From Eudorina sp. 2006-703-Eu-15 (taxonomy: Eukaryota; Chlorophyta; Chlorophyceae; Chlamydomonadales; Volvocaceae), in assembly GCA_003117195.1 (NCBI GenBank), contig BDSI01000094.1, positions 124,001 through 188,000 of the forward strand: a DNA stretch of 64,000 bases. The letters run 5' to 3'. Position 1 is the first letter of the stretch. Each line of letters begins with the position of its first letter. Shown here piece by piece: positions 1 through 12,596 of the stretch. Position numbers and translations under genes: made by a program. The notes under the pieces were generated by a model that worked only from the letters and a program-made list of their open reading frames with translations, was not told the DNA's origin and searched no databases.

Positions 1-97
1 TCGCGTCGCGTCAGGCGGCACACACATGCGTGGTCGGCAACGTCCGACACTTTGCCCAGTGCCCTTCAGGCCCGTCCCCCTGCCCATCCCATCACGC

Positions 98-157
98 ACC
101 CCCGCACAGCCCCGCACAGCCCCGCACAGCCCCGCACAGCCCCGCACGGCCCCGCAC
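98..157. repeat. 10-bp tandem repeat (CCCCGCACAG-type)
   Basis: About six near-identical copies of a 10-bp unit lie just downstream (in gene orientation) of the last visible exon of the PAS gene, so inside an intron or the 3' part of that gene. Confidence 0.85.
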
Positions 158-180
158 CCCTCGCAGCAGCCCCTTCTCAC

Positions 181-3100
181 CACGTGCGTCACCAGCATCC
201 CCGCCAGCAGCAGCACTGTGTGCAGGTACAGCCGGTGGAGGGGCGCCTCCAGGGAGGGGCCGGTCAGCAGCTGGCGGGGGGGAGAGGGCGGCCAAGAGGG
301 CGGGGCAGCGCGGGGCGGGGGGCCCAACCAGAGATGAGGTGAGTACGACCATGGGGCAGCTCGTGCGCATACCAAGGTCACAAAGTCCAACAGGCGCCCC
401 TTGGCGTTGAGCGAAGTGCCCCTGACCACCGTCAACTGCCCCTCCCCCCATACCCCATGCCCCATGCCACGCGCCTGCTCCCGACGTGTTTTGCCGTACG
501 TACCCGTGTCAGGCGCTTCAGCACCCGGGTCCGCCTCGCGTCCGTGGTCACGTCCACGCTGGTGACTGACGTGAAGTCGGACAGCGCGTCGGGGCCGCCC
601 TGGCCCTGGCTGCCCTCGCCGTCGTCGTCGCCGATGCTGCTGCCGCCGCCGCCGCCGCCGCCGCCGTCCGGGCCGGTGCCCAGGGCCGCAGCTCCGCCGC
701 CGCCCAGGGCCCCGGGTGCTCCGAAACCCTCATCCCGACCGCCACCTGGGGTCCCCGGGTTTCGGAGCCGGGGTCGGGGTCGGGGTCGGAAAGGGATCAC
801 GGTCGAGGCTTGAGCGGCGAAGCCCACGCAACCCACACAACCCACATACCCCTTTAGGGCAAGGTGCCGTCAATGCGACCGCCCCACACACCTCTCCTCC
901 TCCTCCTCCTCATAAACCCCCGGCCGCGACTGATCCGTCTAGGTTTCGTGCCGCCACCCAAACACCTCATCAACCACATGTGCCGTACCCCATCATGTGC
1001 CGTATACCTTTGTGCGCCATCTTGCCACCGACGGCATCCCTCGCTCTGTCAGAGAGGTCGTCGTCGCCGTCGGCACCGTCGGCGCCGCCGCCGCCGCCGC
1101 CGCCGCCGGTGGTTTCGGAGCGCGGGACACGGGAGATGGGGCTGTCCCGCAGTCGGTCGTCGTAATCCGGCGCGTCCTCCTCCAGCGGATCCACCAGCGG
1201 CACCGATGTGCGGCGGCGGATGCTCGGACCGCCCAACCCGCCGTCGCAGCCGCCGCCGCTCGCGTCCGCCAGCCCGCTTGCCAGGAGCTTCGTGCTGGCC
1301 CGTACGAGCAGTGTACGGGTGTGCTCGTCATCGGCGGCGGTGCCGCCGACGGCGCCGCCGCCGCCGCCGCCCAGTCTGCTGGCGGGACGGCTCATAGCGG
1401 CTGGTACGGCAACCAGCAGCGACTTGCGGGAGGGCTCTTTGGAGGGCGCGGCGCTGTTGTACAGTCGCTCCCGGGCGGCTGTCATCTGGCGGGAGAGGGA
1501 TCTGACCCAGGAGGCGATGAACTCGGACTGTGTGTGGGCGCGCTGCGGCGGGGGAGGGACGAAGGAGGGCGTGTGGCGGTGGCGGGGAGGGAGACCGCGG
1601 AGGGGAGGGACGGAGGAGGGCATTCAGGCACTGCAGAGGGGCACAGACGTGGGGGCCGTCCTTACACCTCATAGGGTTTAGACACACGTACATACACACG
1701 TACACACGTACACACCTACATATACACACATACACACGCACATACACACGCACATACGGGTGGGCTTCTTGTTAAACACACGCACATACACACATACGTA
1801 CACACATGAGCATTAGGAGCGATACGACGGCTTGAAAGGTTGGATTGCCGCCGAGTTGAAAGTTGAGGCCCACTAGGGTTGGTTCCACGGCGGCACCCCT
1901 CACCGAGTGCAGCCCGCTGCCCTTCTTGCCCTCGTCCTCGTCCTTTTCCTTGTCGTCGCCGTCACCGTCACTGTCGCCGCCGCCGCCGCCGCCCTCCACC
2001 GAGCCGTCGCTATCCCTGGAGCTCGAGCTCTCGGAACTGACCGACAGGTGGCCCACCACCTCCTCCTCCTCCTTGTCGCCCACACCGCCGCCGACAAAGC
2101 CGCCGTCATCGCCGGCGATGTCACCGCCGCCGGCGACATCGCCGGCGGCGGCGTCTCCGCAGCCACCTTTGCCCTCCGCTGCCACGGCAGCAGCAGCAGC
2201 AGTGGCCTCAAATTGCTGTTTCCCCTCGGCCGTCTGTTTCATCGGCGAGTCATCGCCCCCGGGTCGTCGTGCCGCCCCTCGTGGCATCTTCACCTCCGCA
2301 CCGGCGGGCTTGACGTCGTCGGCGCCCTGCTTGCCCGCCGCGCCGCCGACCCGCGGGTCATGCGGGTCCAGATCCGCCGCGGAGTTCGACCTCAGCAGCT
2401 CCGCGGGCGGCACCGGCCGCTCAACCACACGCACCGGCTGCCGTCCCTCCTCCTGTACCGCCGGCACTGCCTTCTCCCCCGCTGCCGCCGACGCGGGCGG
2501 TTTCGGAGGCAGCGGCGGTTTCGGAGGCAGCGGCGCCGCCAGCGGCGTCTCAGCGTCCCGCTGCAGCAGGTGCGTGAATGAGCGCCTCAGCTTCTGGGTG
2601 GTCTCCTGGCGGTGCAGCTGCTGCTGGTGGTGGATGATGGCCTCCAGGCCAAGGGCCCGGTACACGTTGGCCCGAGCGCCCACGTAGCTCGTGTCTGGGT
2701 GCAGCGTGGCCACGATGCGGCTCTGGCCGCCGCTGGTGCCGCCGCTGACGCCCTGCAGACATGGTGGTCACACACACGGCTCAAATGGATAGTTGTACAG
2801 GTATACGGGGTTATGATGCACCCTGCACCCTGCACAACATATTATTGTTAAGGATGTTACAGCGGACCCCGCTAGGGTCATCGGTGACAGCCATCGGCGA
2901 CAGCCGAAGCTTCCTCACCATACACGAACTGGCGTCACCATGGAGCTCCGGACAGGCTCCATAAGTGCACCGAAAACACGCCCCGGGCCCACACTACCAG
3001 GGAACCACCCCGTTCCTGAGAACCAACCACGGCGAGCGATAAAGCCCGTAATTACACATTTGTATCATTACGGCAAGTACTCAAACCATTTGCAGTAATG

Positions 3101-6100
3101 AGCCATGCCAATTGTGAACGGGTGGGCCAGAAAACGCGGCCAGGAAAAGCATTATTGGATTTTACATGGGCGTGGACCCGCGGCCCTCTTTCTTCTTCTC
3201 CTGCTTGTTAGCCTGCATCCTAAGGCGAACGCCACCCCCGTGGCCAGGAGGATGGATGTCGTTCACCGTTTGCCGATTTTGGTCCCGACGCCCGCTGCAG
3301 CGCACTGATGAGACTGACGTACACAATTGTACACGGTCGTACCTGTACGATGATGCGCATCGTGCCGCCGTCGGGATGCGGTCCAATGAAGGCCCGTGGC
3401 TCCGAGACCACTGCCGCCCCCGTGGCGCCTTTAAGCGCCGGCGGCTTGCGCTTGGCGCCGTTGCCCTGCAGCTGCACAGGGTAGGGTGGGTGCAGGGGGT
3501 GGGTACCCGCGTTCAGTTAACGGTTGACCGCTGCACTGCACTGCACGGCACGGCATGTGCCTCGGCACCGCACGTGTTGGCCGCAGCTGATGAGCTGGGG
3601 CGGCAGCACGTGTTCGCATGCCGCCCCAGCGCAAGTCTCCGGATATCGGTGCATCGCCACGCACCCAAAGCGCGGCCCCGCCCCGCCCGCCGTGCCCAAC
3701 CCGCCCGCCTTGTAAACCAGCATCATATCGTCCCGCGGCCGACCCAACCCAACCCGAGCTCTGCCTCCCCTGCCCCAACCGAGTCGCCCCAGTGCGGGTA
3801 CACCGCCCCCGGGTCTCCCTGCACCAGTTCAGCTCGCCCTCCCTCCCCTCATTTCCGTATCCGTCCCTGTCGCCCCCTCCCTGAACAGCAGTGCCTCACC
3901 ATCAGGTCAGTCCAGCTGATGCCCTTGTTGACGTCCAGGAGCCTGGGGGCCGAGGCGAATGAGATGGGAATGAGACGAATGGAGGCTAACGAGGATCACC
4001 AACCAACACGGTGTGCAGTCTGAGGGTGTGGCACATGATTGCACCCCATCATGCACATACACTCTCTTCACAGCCCTACCTGTGGTCAAGGTGGACGAAA
4101 CAAGCCGCGGCAAGCCGCGGCCCGCCGGCCCGCCGGCCCCGCTCCTCCCTCCCCCGTCACTCACTTGCTGAGGGGCATCCGCGGGATGCTCGACGGCGGC
4201 AGGCCCACAATCAACCCCGTGCCGACGTCAGCTTTACGTACGACAAGTTGATCGTCCAGCTCCACGACACCGGTCAGCAAGTCGCGGCGCCACCTGGACG
4301 CACGTGTGGGACGAGAGGGGTGGGGTGTGGTCGGGCGGGATATCTTGTAAATCATGTTCATCAGCCGATGGTCCCTTGGGTGAGCCTACCCACGCCCCCT
4401 CCCCGTGTCGAGCGCCTTGCAATCACGCAGGTATAAGGAACGGAAGCATGACCCGGTGTCGAAGGCTCCACCACGCGGCATCCATTCATCCTTGGTGATC
4501 AACGCTCAAGGGGCCCCATCTGCCCCAACCAACAACCAACAATCGCCGTACAACTTACAAGATGATCCTGGCCAGGATCTTTCCGGCGTCGCTGCCTGCA
4601 TTCGACGCCAGAAGCCCGCCGCCTCCGCCGCCGCCCGCCATTGCGTCGCCGCCACCCGCCGCCGCCGCCGCCTCGCCCGAGATCACATCCAGCAGATCGA
4701 CGACCTCTGTCTGCAGGCAGGCGCTGCGACCCGCGGGTCGGCGCGGCGGTGCGCGCGGGTCGATGTTGGGCAGCACCGGCACCATCCCGTCCTCGGGCTC
4801 CGGGCTGTGCACCTTGACCCGCCAGCTGGTCCCGGGCATCTCCGCCTCCTTGTCCAGCAGGCTCAGCAGCAGCAGCTCCATCTGGTGGTTGCCGGCCTTG
4901 GTGCGCCACTCCGCGAAAACGTCGATGCAGTCGGAGAGGTTCGAACCCACGCACGCGGAGGCGGTGAAGCCGAAGAGCGTGGAGGTGGGCTGGTCGACGG
5001 ACAGGATGCGGCCGTCCATGGTGGTGAGTAGCACGATTCGCCGGTCGCCGTGTAGGGCCGCAGTGCTGGCGGTGTCCACCTTGGCCACCTGGAGATGGGT
5101 TAGGGTTGGGTTTGAGTGTGTTATACATCGTTTGCACCGGACAGGCCTATTGATTCATAGGAGCGGAGTGTGTTTAGGAGAAGGAACACACTCCGGTCGG
5201 GATCCGGGTCCACCTTGTAACGGTTACATTAGAAGGAACCCATATGAGGGGTGTGTTGGGGGGGAGGGCCGGGGGAGAGGTAGGCTGCCTCACGCCGATG
5301 CACGGTTCGTGCGAGATGCAGGTAGGCCCTTCTTCTCGTGGTGCACAACCGTTTCAGTTCGAGGAACCCAATTAGCCGAGCCCAGCCCAGCCATCCGCCT
5401 TACGATACTTTGCGCGCGGAGCACGTCGCCCTCACCGTGTGTACGGTACTGCTGCAGAACCGGACATCCATACTCCCGTACATTATTCACACGCACCTGT
5501 ACGATGTGCAGGGTGTGACCGTCGTCCTCCCTGGAGTTGATCTTGAGCCGTACAGGCACGTTGGCCCCGTTGCTGTTGAGCAGGTGCACGAGGCGGCCGG
5601 CGCGGCAGCTGACGGGGGGCACGGCGGCAGGCGCCTCCTGCGACGGCACACACACAAACACGGGCGGGTCTCTTAGCTAAACACACACATACATACACAC
5701 ACACGAAGCACACGCACATAATGCATCACAGCCAGCACACATCCTGCCACAAGTAAGGTTGCCCTCGCTTGCCACTCCCCCGCCCTTCGTCGGTTCATTC
5801 ATTATGTGTCGCCCGTCGTGGGTGCATCATCACGAATGCACCCTGCCGTGCTCGCTGCGGCGTGCGGCCTGACTAGCCTGACACCGCTGGCTCATCACAC
5901 ATACATGTGTCACTCATACTACCGTAATACCGTACGTACCCGCAGGTGCTTGCCGTGCATCGTGGCGTACGGCTCCGGCAGCAGCTGCTCCAGCCGCATA
6001 CGCAGGAAGGTCCGCAGCGGGTAGCCGCACATGGCTGCGACGTCCCACGTGGCAAACACGATGCCGCCCCGGGGGTTCAGAACCATAAGGCCCTCCTCGG

Positions 6101-6347
6101 CGGGCGACGAGGAAGCGCCGCCGCCGCCGCCGCCGGCGGCAGCAGCGGGGGCGATTCCGGAGGTGGAGGAGGTGGCCGCCGTCAGCCGCTGCGCATTCAT
6201 GACGAAGATGCGCTGGCCGTCGGTGCCGCCGGGCGTCACGACAAGTCGTACGGGCATGGGTGGCAGGTACCTGCAGAAGCCGTACAATATTTTTGCAAAC
6301 ACACAGCGGCCGGCCAGCGTCGGCCCGGCAGATATGTAACGATTCAC

Positions 6348-6385
<38 letters not shown>

Positions 6386-9300
6386 GGTCGAGCGGGCGGG
6401 TTTCTTTTCTAAATACACACCTGTGTGAGACTGCTGCAACCTTAGAGCGCGAGGCAGGGTGACTTGGTCAGCCAATAATGGGTGCTCTCCCCAAATCTAG
6501 GGTTTATTACTCTAAAACCTAGGTCTGGCCAGGTCCGCTCCAGCAGCTCTGCCGACCGGCAGTGCATATCACACAGCACGTCATACCCCGCCCTAACGCG
6601 TCACGGCCCCAAACCCTTCCTCCCCAAACGCACTTGTGCGCCAAATCCATCGTGACCACCAACTCGCCCGCAACCAGCTTCTCGTACGGCGCGGTACGAC
6701 AGACCTCCAGCAGTGCGTCCGCCGCCGCGAGGTCCGTACACAGGGAACGGAAGTTGCGACCGACCTGTCCGCGCGGCAGGCAGGTGGGGCGAGGTGGTAC
6801 GGCATGTTTTAGGAACAGCAACACCGGGTCGGGACCTCTCATTGCGTCCCAGTGACCCACGGGTCCGTGACCCACAGGTGCGTCCCCTAGATCCCCACGC
6901 ATGCGCCAAGATGCCCGGCGTCCTCAACCGACCAACCGACCCACGGCCCCACCGACTAACGGTTTGGTTTTTCATTCAAACCCACGGCCCCCCACCGAGA
7001 GACCCACGGCCACACCGACCCACGGCCCCAACGAGCGACCCACGGCCACACCGACCCCACCATGTCCTCCCCCAGCAGCCCCGTCAGTGAGGCGAACTGC
7101 GGGTCTGTGCAGAGGATGACGCCGTTGGGCGCCACCCACGCGCGCGTGTTGCGGCTGTCGAACAGCGCGGGACGGAGCAGGCCCAGGAACACCGCGTCCC
7201 TGCTCGAGCGGCGTGGAGCGGTCAGAGGCGCGGGCCAAGTAAGGAGGGGTCAGGGGCGCGGCCGTGCGCCACGCAACCAGGGCGGCAAACTGGCACAGGA
7301 ACGTGCGGGAGGGACTGCCGGTGACGTAGAGCGAGGTGCACAAGCAAGGGGGGAAATGACCCTCCCGGGGGCCTCCGCTGCACCGGCTGTAACGGCTAGT
7401 GCTAGTGCTAGTGCTAGTGCTAGTGCTAGTGCTAGTGCTAGTGCTAGTGCTAGTGCTAGTGCTAGTGCTAGTGCTAGTGCTAGTGCTAGTGCTAGTGCTA
7501 GTGCTAGTGCTAGTGCTAGTGCTAGTGCTAGTGCTAGTGCTAGTGCTAGTGCTAGTGCTAGTGCTAGTGCTAGTAGTGCTAGTGCTAGTGCTAGTGCTAG
7601 TGCTAGTGCTAGTGCTAGTGCTAGTGCTAGTGCTAGTGCTAGTGCTAGTGCTAGTGCTAGTGCTAGTGCTAGTGTAGTGCTAGTGCTAGTGCTAGTGCTA
7701 GTGCTAGTGCTAGTGCTAGTGCTAGTGCTAGTGCTAGTGCTAGTGCTAGTGCTAGTGCTAGTGCTAGTGCTAGTGCTAGTGCTAGTGCTAGTGCTAGTGC
7801 TAGTGCTAGTGCTAGTGCTAGTGCTAGTGCTAGTGCTAGTGCTAGTGCTAGTGCTAGTGCTAGTGCTAGTGCTAGTGCTAGTGCTAGTGCTAGTGCTAGT
7901 GCTAGTGCTAGTGCTAGTGCTAGTGCTAGTGCTAGTGCTAGTGCTAGTGCTAGTGCTAGTGCTAGTGCTAGTGCTAGTGCTAGTGCTAGTGCTGGCGGTG
8001 CTGCTGGGCTCTCAGGACGTGGCTGTGGGGTTCGGGGTAACCCTAGCTCGCCGAGGAAAGGAACAGAATTGTTAATGGAACGGCTGGCATCGTCACGGGC
8101 TGGGCGGCTGGCATCATGCAGCGAGCCGTTAGGTGGAGGTGGTTGTGCAGTGGGGATTTAAAAAGAAACAGCCCAGACACACCCAGCCCGGCGACGAATA
8201 CTGACAGTGCAGTGGGGAATACGGTGGGCAGTGGCGACAGCTGATCGGCGGCAGGCCTGCTGGCTTTGCGTCAACGGTGGTGGTGGCGCAGTTTCGTTGA
8301 TGCAGTGTATGGTGAGGAAGCTTTGGCTGTCACCGATGACCCTAGCGGGGTCCGCTGTAACATCCTTGATAATAGTAATCGACAGCATAGGCGGCACCAC
8401 GGATAGATACCGTAGAGACGGCAGCGCCCCCCCACTCACGTGCCGATTCCGGAGAGCTTGGTGACGCACAGCCGCACTGGGAACACGTAGCGCTCCTGAG
8501 GGGGATGATGGAGGGGTAGGGAGGAGGGAGGCGGGAGGAGGTACCGCAGGGGTCGGTAGCAGTGGCCGCTAGTGAGTGGCGTGGCCACTACAAGGGGAGC
8601 AGCAAAGGGGGATATTGCAATGGGCACTACAAAGGGAACAGGAGGGGGGAGCAGTGAGGAGAGCAAGAAGAAAGGGTGAAGGGGAAACGCTGACAATGAA
8701 TTTCGAGCATCCAGGCCCGAGGATCGTTTGAAACGTACAGACTGTACACAGTAGCAGTAGTAGTGGTTGTCCACGACCCGACAAGGCGCTGCACTCGCGG
8801 TACGGCACCGCTCCGAAGTCACCGTCTTGGGTTACCGTACATAGTCGTACATACCTGGTGCAGGGCGACCACGTCCCGAACGGAGTCCAGGATGTGCGGC
8901 TCATCGCTCTGAGGAGGGGGCCCGGGGGCAGCAGGGGCGAGGCGGTGAAAGCAAAACACATGCGGGGGCCCAGAAACTACCCGGACGGAGGCGAGGGCAC
9001 GGGAGATGGGAGATGTGGGTTGGGGAGAATGTTAGATTGGAAGGAGAGGGTCTCCCAACACGTACCTCCTCCCTCCCCTCACACACATAATTTCCTTAAA
9101 CACCCTCCCACTTTGCATCCGGGTGGTTCCGCCGGGTTCGCCAGGCCTTCCTCGCCACACACCCACATCCACACCCACATCCACACCCACATCTACACCC
9201 ACACCCACACCCACACCGCCCCTCCCCCCTCCCGCACACACTTGGTGCTCTTCATTATAGGTAATCATACCGGGTTGGGTTTGGGTTGCATGCTGCTCTT

Positions 9301-10994
9301 TCGGCTTTTTGCATTTGCATGGCGCCGCCGGTGGTGGCGCGGCTTCTTTGCTTTCGCTTGCGTTTCCTCCTTTGCCTTGCAGGTACCGGTAATTATCGTT
9401 GGTCAGTATTTGTCGCCGGGCTGGGTGTTTCTGGGCTGTTTCTTTTTAACCCCCCCCCCCCACACACACAACCCCTGCATGGGGTTCCTCACCTGCACGT
9501 ATCGGGATATGTAGCCGGGGTGGCGGCTGGAGAAGGGCTGCGGCATAATCATGGACACGTTGGCGCCCTGCGGGGTCGGTGGGTGGGAGAGCAGGGAGGG
9601 GGCGGACGAGGGACGAGGGGCGAGGGGGTTGAGGCGAGGGACGAGGGACGAGGGGTGAGGGCCCCACCCGTTGATGATGAGGATCAGCGCGCGGGGCAGG
9701 TGGCGGACTCAGGCCACGCGGCAATTCGGTGAGACCCAACCTGGAGTCTGGGGCCCCTGGTATCGCGCATTGGGGCCCCCTGGAGCCTCTCGAGCGAAAT
9801 CAGGCCCCTGGAACCTCGCGCGCGGGTTCACGCACGTCGTCCTGGAGCGCTGGAGGCCGTTCCCTACACCCCCAGCGCAAACCGCGCACCAGCCCAGCCC
9901 AGTCCGTCCCCACCTACCTCCAGCTCCGCCCGGGAGTAGCCCAACAGCTCGGTCACACACTGTACGGCATAATGCAAAGACGAGGGAGGGGAAAAGACCA
10001 TCGATCCAGGGTGGTGTCAGACCATGCGTGTCAGCGCTCGGCAGAAGCGCGGCCGAAGAGGCCGCGGCAATCAGATGCCTGGTGCAGCAACCAAGTCACA
10101 TAGGCCGATCCATCACCGAACCCACCCCCCCTTGACCCCACCTGCCCATCCATCTACCTACTTATCTTCCCCCCCACTCCCACCCCCACCCCCACCCACC
10201 CCCCGGACCCACCCCCTGGACCCACCCCCTCACCCCCCCACCCACCGCATTGACCATGAGGATGGTGCCCTCCGCGTTGATGACGATGCAGGCGTCCTCG
10301 TGCAGGTCCATGGAGGTCAGGAACTCGGGCTTGTCGCTGCCTTGGACCTGGGGGCGGCGGGACGGACGGACGGGACGGGAGGCGGGTGTCATTCTTTCCG
10401 CCCCGGCCGGCCGCCCCAGCCTTCCCCGCTCTCCTGGCCCTCTCCTCAATCACCTACCTTGAGGTCCAGGGACAGCAGGCCGTCGCCGCCGCCGTTGCGG
10501 GCCGCGTCCGCGTACGCCCGCGCCGCCGCCTCCGGGTCGTTCCGCACGTCCTCCAGGAACTTGCCGTAGCAGCGGAGCAGCTTGCCGTTGGTGGGGTAGC
10601 GCTCCAGCACCCTGGACACCAGGACGCGCGTGGCCGGCAGAGGGGGCACACGAGTGATGAGTAAGCTGCTGGTCGGCCCGGTTGCGGGGCCGGTAGGTCG
10701 CCCGTGCGTCCAGCCAAATCACGCGCACGGCACGGCATGTGTCATCATGTCTTCCGTGCAACGGTACGGCGCATTACGTACCGTATGTACGTCATGTCAT
10801 GCTGCACCGCACGCACGCACGCACCTGCGGTACACCTGGTGCGCCGCATCCGCGGTGGTGTCCAGCGTCTTGAGCGCCGCCTCCACCGCACTTGTTCGTA
10901 CGGCAGGGCGCTGCATCAGCTGCCACACCTCCCGCTGAGCCGCCAGCGCCCTCTTGTGCACCCGGACCACCGCCCTGTGTGTGTGTACGTGTGT

Positions 10995-11059
<65 letters not shown>

Positions 11060-12552
11060 TGTCATCAGCAACACACATCAGGGCGACGCGCGAACAAAAG
11101 AATACTGTAGATTTTACCAAGCGTGCTGATGACATATGACAGGGATTACAACGCATCCGTGTTAAAACAAGAAAAAAGAGAAACAAGTAAGCCCGATATG
11201 GACGAACCCGCCGGAAAACAGGTGTATGTGGGACGTCGGGCCGCTTTCGCCTCCCTCAATGCCCGGTCGCTGCTGCTGCTCATTCTCATTCTTACTGCAC
11301 CTCTTGACGCCCGCCGCTCTCCGGTCCGTTCCGCACAATCAACGAGTCGGCACACACAGCTTCCCCCAAGAACCAAAAGTAGGTGGCACACAACCGCCCC
11401 GCCGCGGCTCCTCCCGGCCGGCCGGCCGGCCTCCCGGCTCCTCCTCCCGGCCACACCCACCTGTAGTTCCTCTTGAACTCGACGTAGCTCTGCAGGTCGA
11501 GCTGCCCCTCCTGTCCGTCCTTGAGCCGCTTGCTGTTCTCGATGGTGCTGAAGATCTGGTAGCGCTGCACCAGGCTGCATGCATGAGGGGCACAGGGATG
11601 GAGATGGCGGGGAGAGGGAAAGGGTAGGGGTTAGATTGAAAAAAAGGAATGAAGGGCAGGGGAAGGCGATGGGCAAGGCCCAAGGCGGTACAAGCAAGAA
11701 CGCTGGGAGGCCGAAGAAGTGAGAGATGGGCAACTAACAGAGAAAGGGGGACGGCGCAGCTGGGGACGGAGGGACAACACAACTACTAATGGAAGCAGCG
11801 GCAGTTCCCATGAACGGTAGGGTGAGGCCGGCTGACGACGACATGGAGGCCGCCGGGGAGCTTTGGAGAGTGCCCTGGTAGGTGCTTCGCCGGCGGGGTG
11901 GTTTGGGAGCAGGTACCAACTAGCTAGCTTCGCGGCATCATACGCCCGCGCCCGCGCTCGCACCCGCACCCGAACCCGAACCCGCGCCCCCACACCCTCT
12001 CCTCTCACACACACACAAACCATAGCCCCATCATGGAGCGTCCGACTGCATACCCGGACCCAGCAAGGCCTGACGTGTGCGACGTCGCTCTGACTCAGCT
12101 GGGCGGGCAGGCCTGCCGGAGGGTGCAACCTTAGCTAGTACGATTAGGTTGGGACGCGGGACCAGGCTACGTAGTTTTACCGCACCGGTGTAGTGGTCCT
12201 GGAGTGATCCGATATCGGTAGCATCAGCTTGCAAGCGTCTTTGGTTAAGACGGGTCACAACAACCGGGCAGGGGCACGCCTCCGAACGCGCCCTGGGTGC
12301 TGCAAGGACTTGAGGAGGTTGAACAGCGGACTGCGAGGCGCAGACCGCCCGGGATGGGCTTCCGCCCAATCCTTTGGGGGGGCACAGCTGTCACCGATCC
12401 TCAGGGATCGGGCGCGCGCCCTTGGTTGAGAGCGAGGGGACAGAGGCCCCTTACGCCCCTCTCCCCCGAATCCGGGGGAGAGTGCTTCGGCGGTCTCCCG
12501 TATGGGGCGGGTTAGCGCCCCCGGCCAGCGTCGGCCCGGCAGATATGTAACG

Positions 12553-12596
<44 letters not shown>

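Larger units (their letters stand above)
181..3942 (-). other. C-terminal part of the PAS protein with low-complexity insert and hydrophobic helix (exons 27-32)
   Basis: Exons 3942-3900, 3471-3343, 2752-1802, 1542-1008, 745-504 and 270-181. Exon 29 (2752-1802, 317 codons) begins with a folded-looking stretch (HPDTSYVGARANVYRALGL). It then becomes Pro/Ala-rich and very acidic Ser/Asp/Gly-rich, and ends in a hydrophobic run (FQAVVSLLMLMC) at a good GTACGT donor. Exons 30 and 31 carry long Gly runs. Exon 32 encodes LHTVLLLAGMLVTHV, probably a transmembrane helix, and the gene then runs out of the window. The acidic insert is likely disordered. Confidence 0.65.
4165..10347 (-). other. PAS modules of the membrane sensor (exons 16-26)
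   Basis: Exons 10347-10246, 9959-9918, 9567-9493, 8908-8855, 8495-8440, 7199-7061, 6764-6634, 6270-5940, 5637-5497, 5088-4559 and 4293-4165. The first PAS domain is spread over five small exons: EDACIVINAEGTILMVNA, CVTELLGYSRAELE, GANVSMIMPQPFSSRHPGY, DEPHILDSVRDVVALHQ and ERYVFPVRLCVTKLSGIG. A second PAS-like core reads WVAPNGVILCTDPQFASLTG (exon 7199-7061), a third LMVLNPRGGIVFATWDVAAM (6270-5940) and a fourth VLLTTMDGRILSVDQPTSTL (5088-4559). Residues for flavin or haem binding cannot be assigned by eye. The 42-nt exon 9959-9918 supplies the otherwise missing helix of PAS 1. Confidence 0.75.

Noticed and set aside
7062..8075. Long Ala-Ser or Val-Leu repeat open frames
   Set aside because: They are translations of the hexanucleotide satellite, which lacks stop codons in those frames; the span is an intron of the minus-strand PAS gene.
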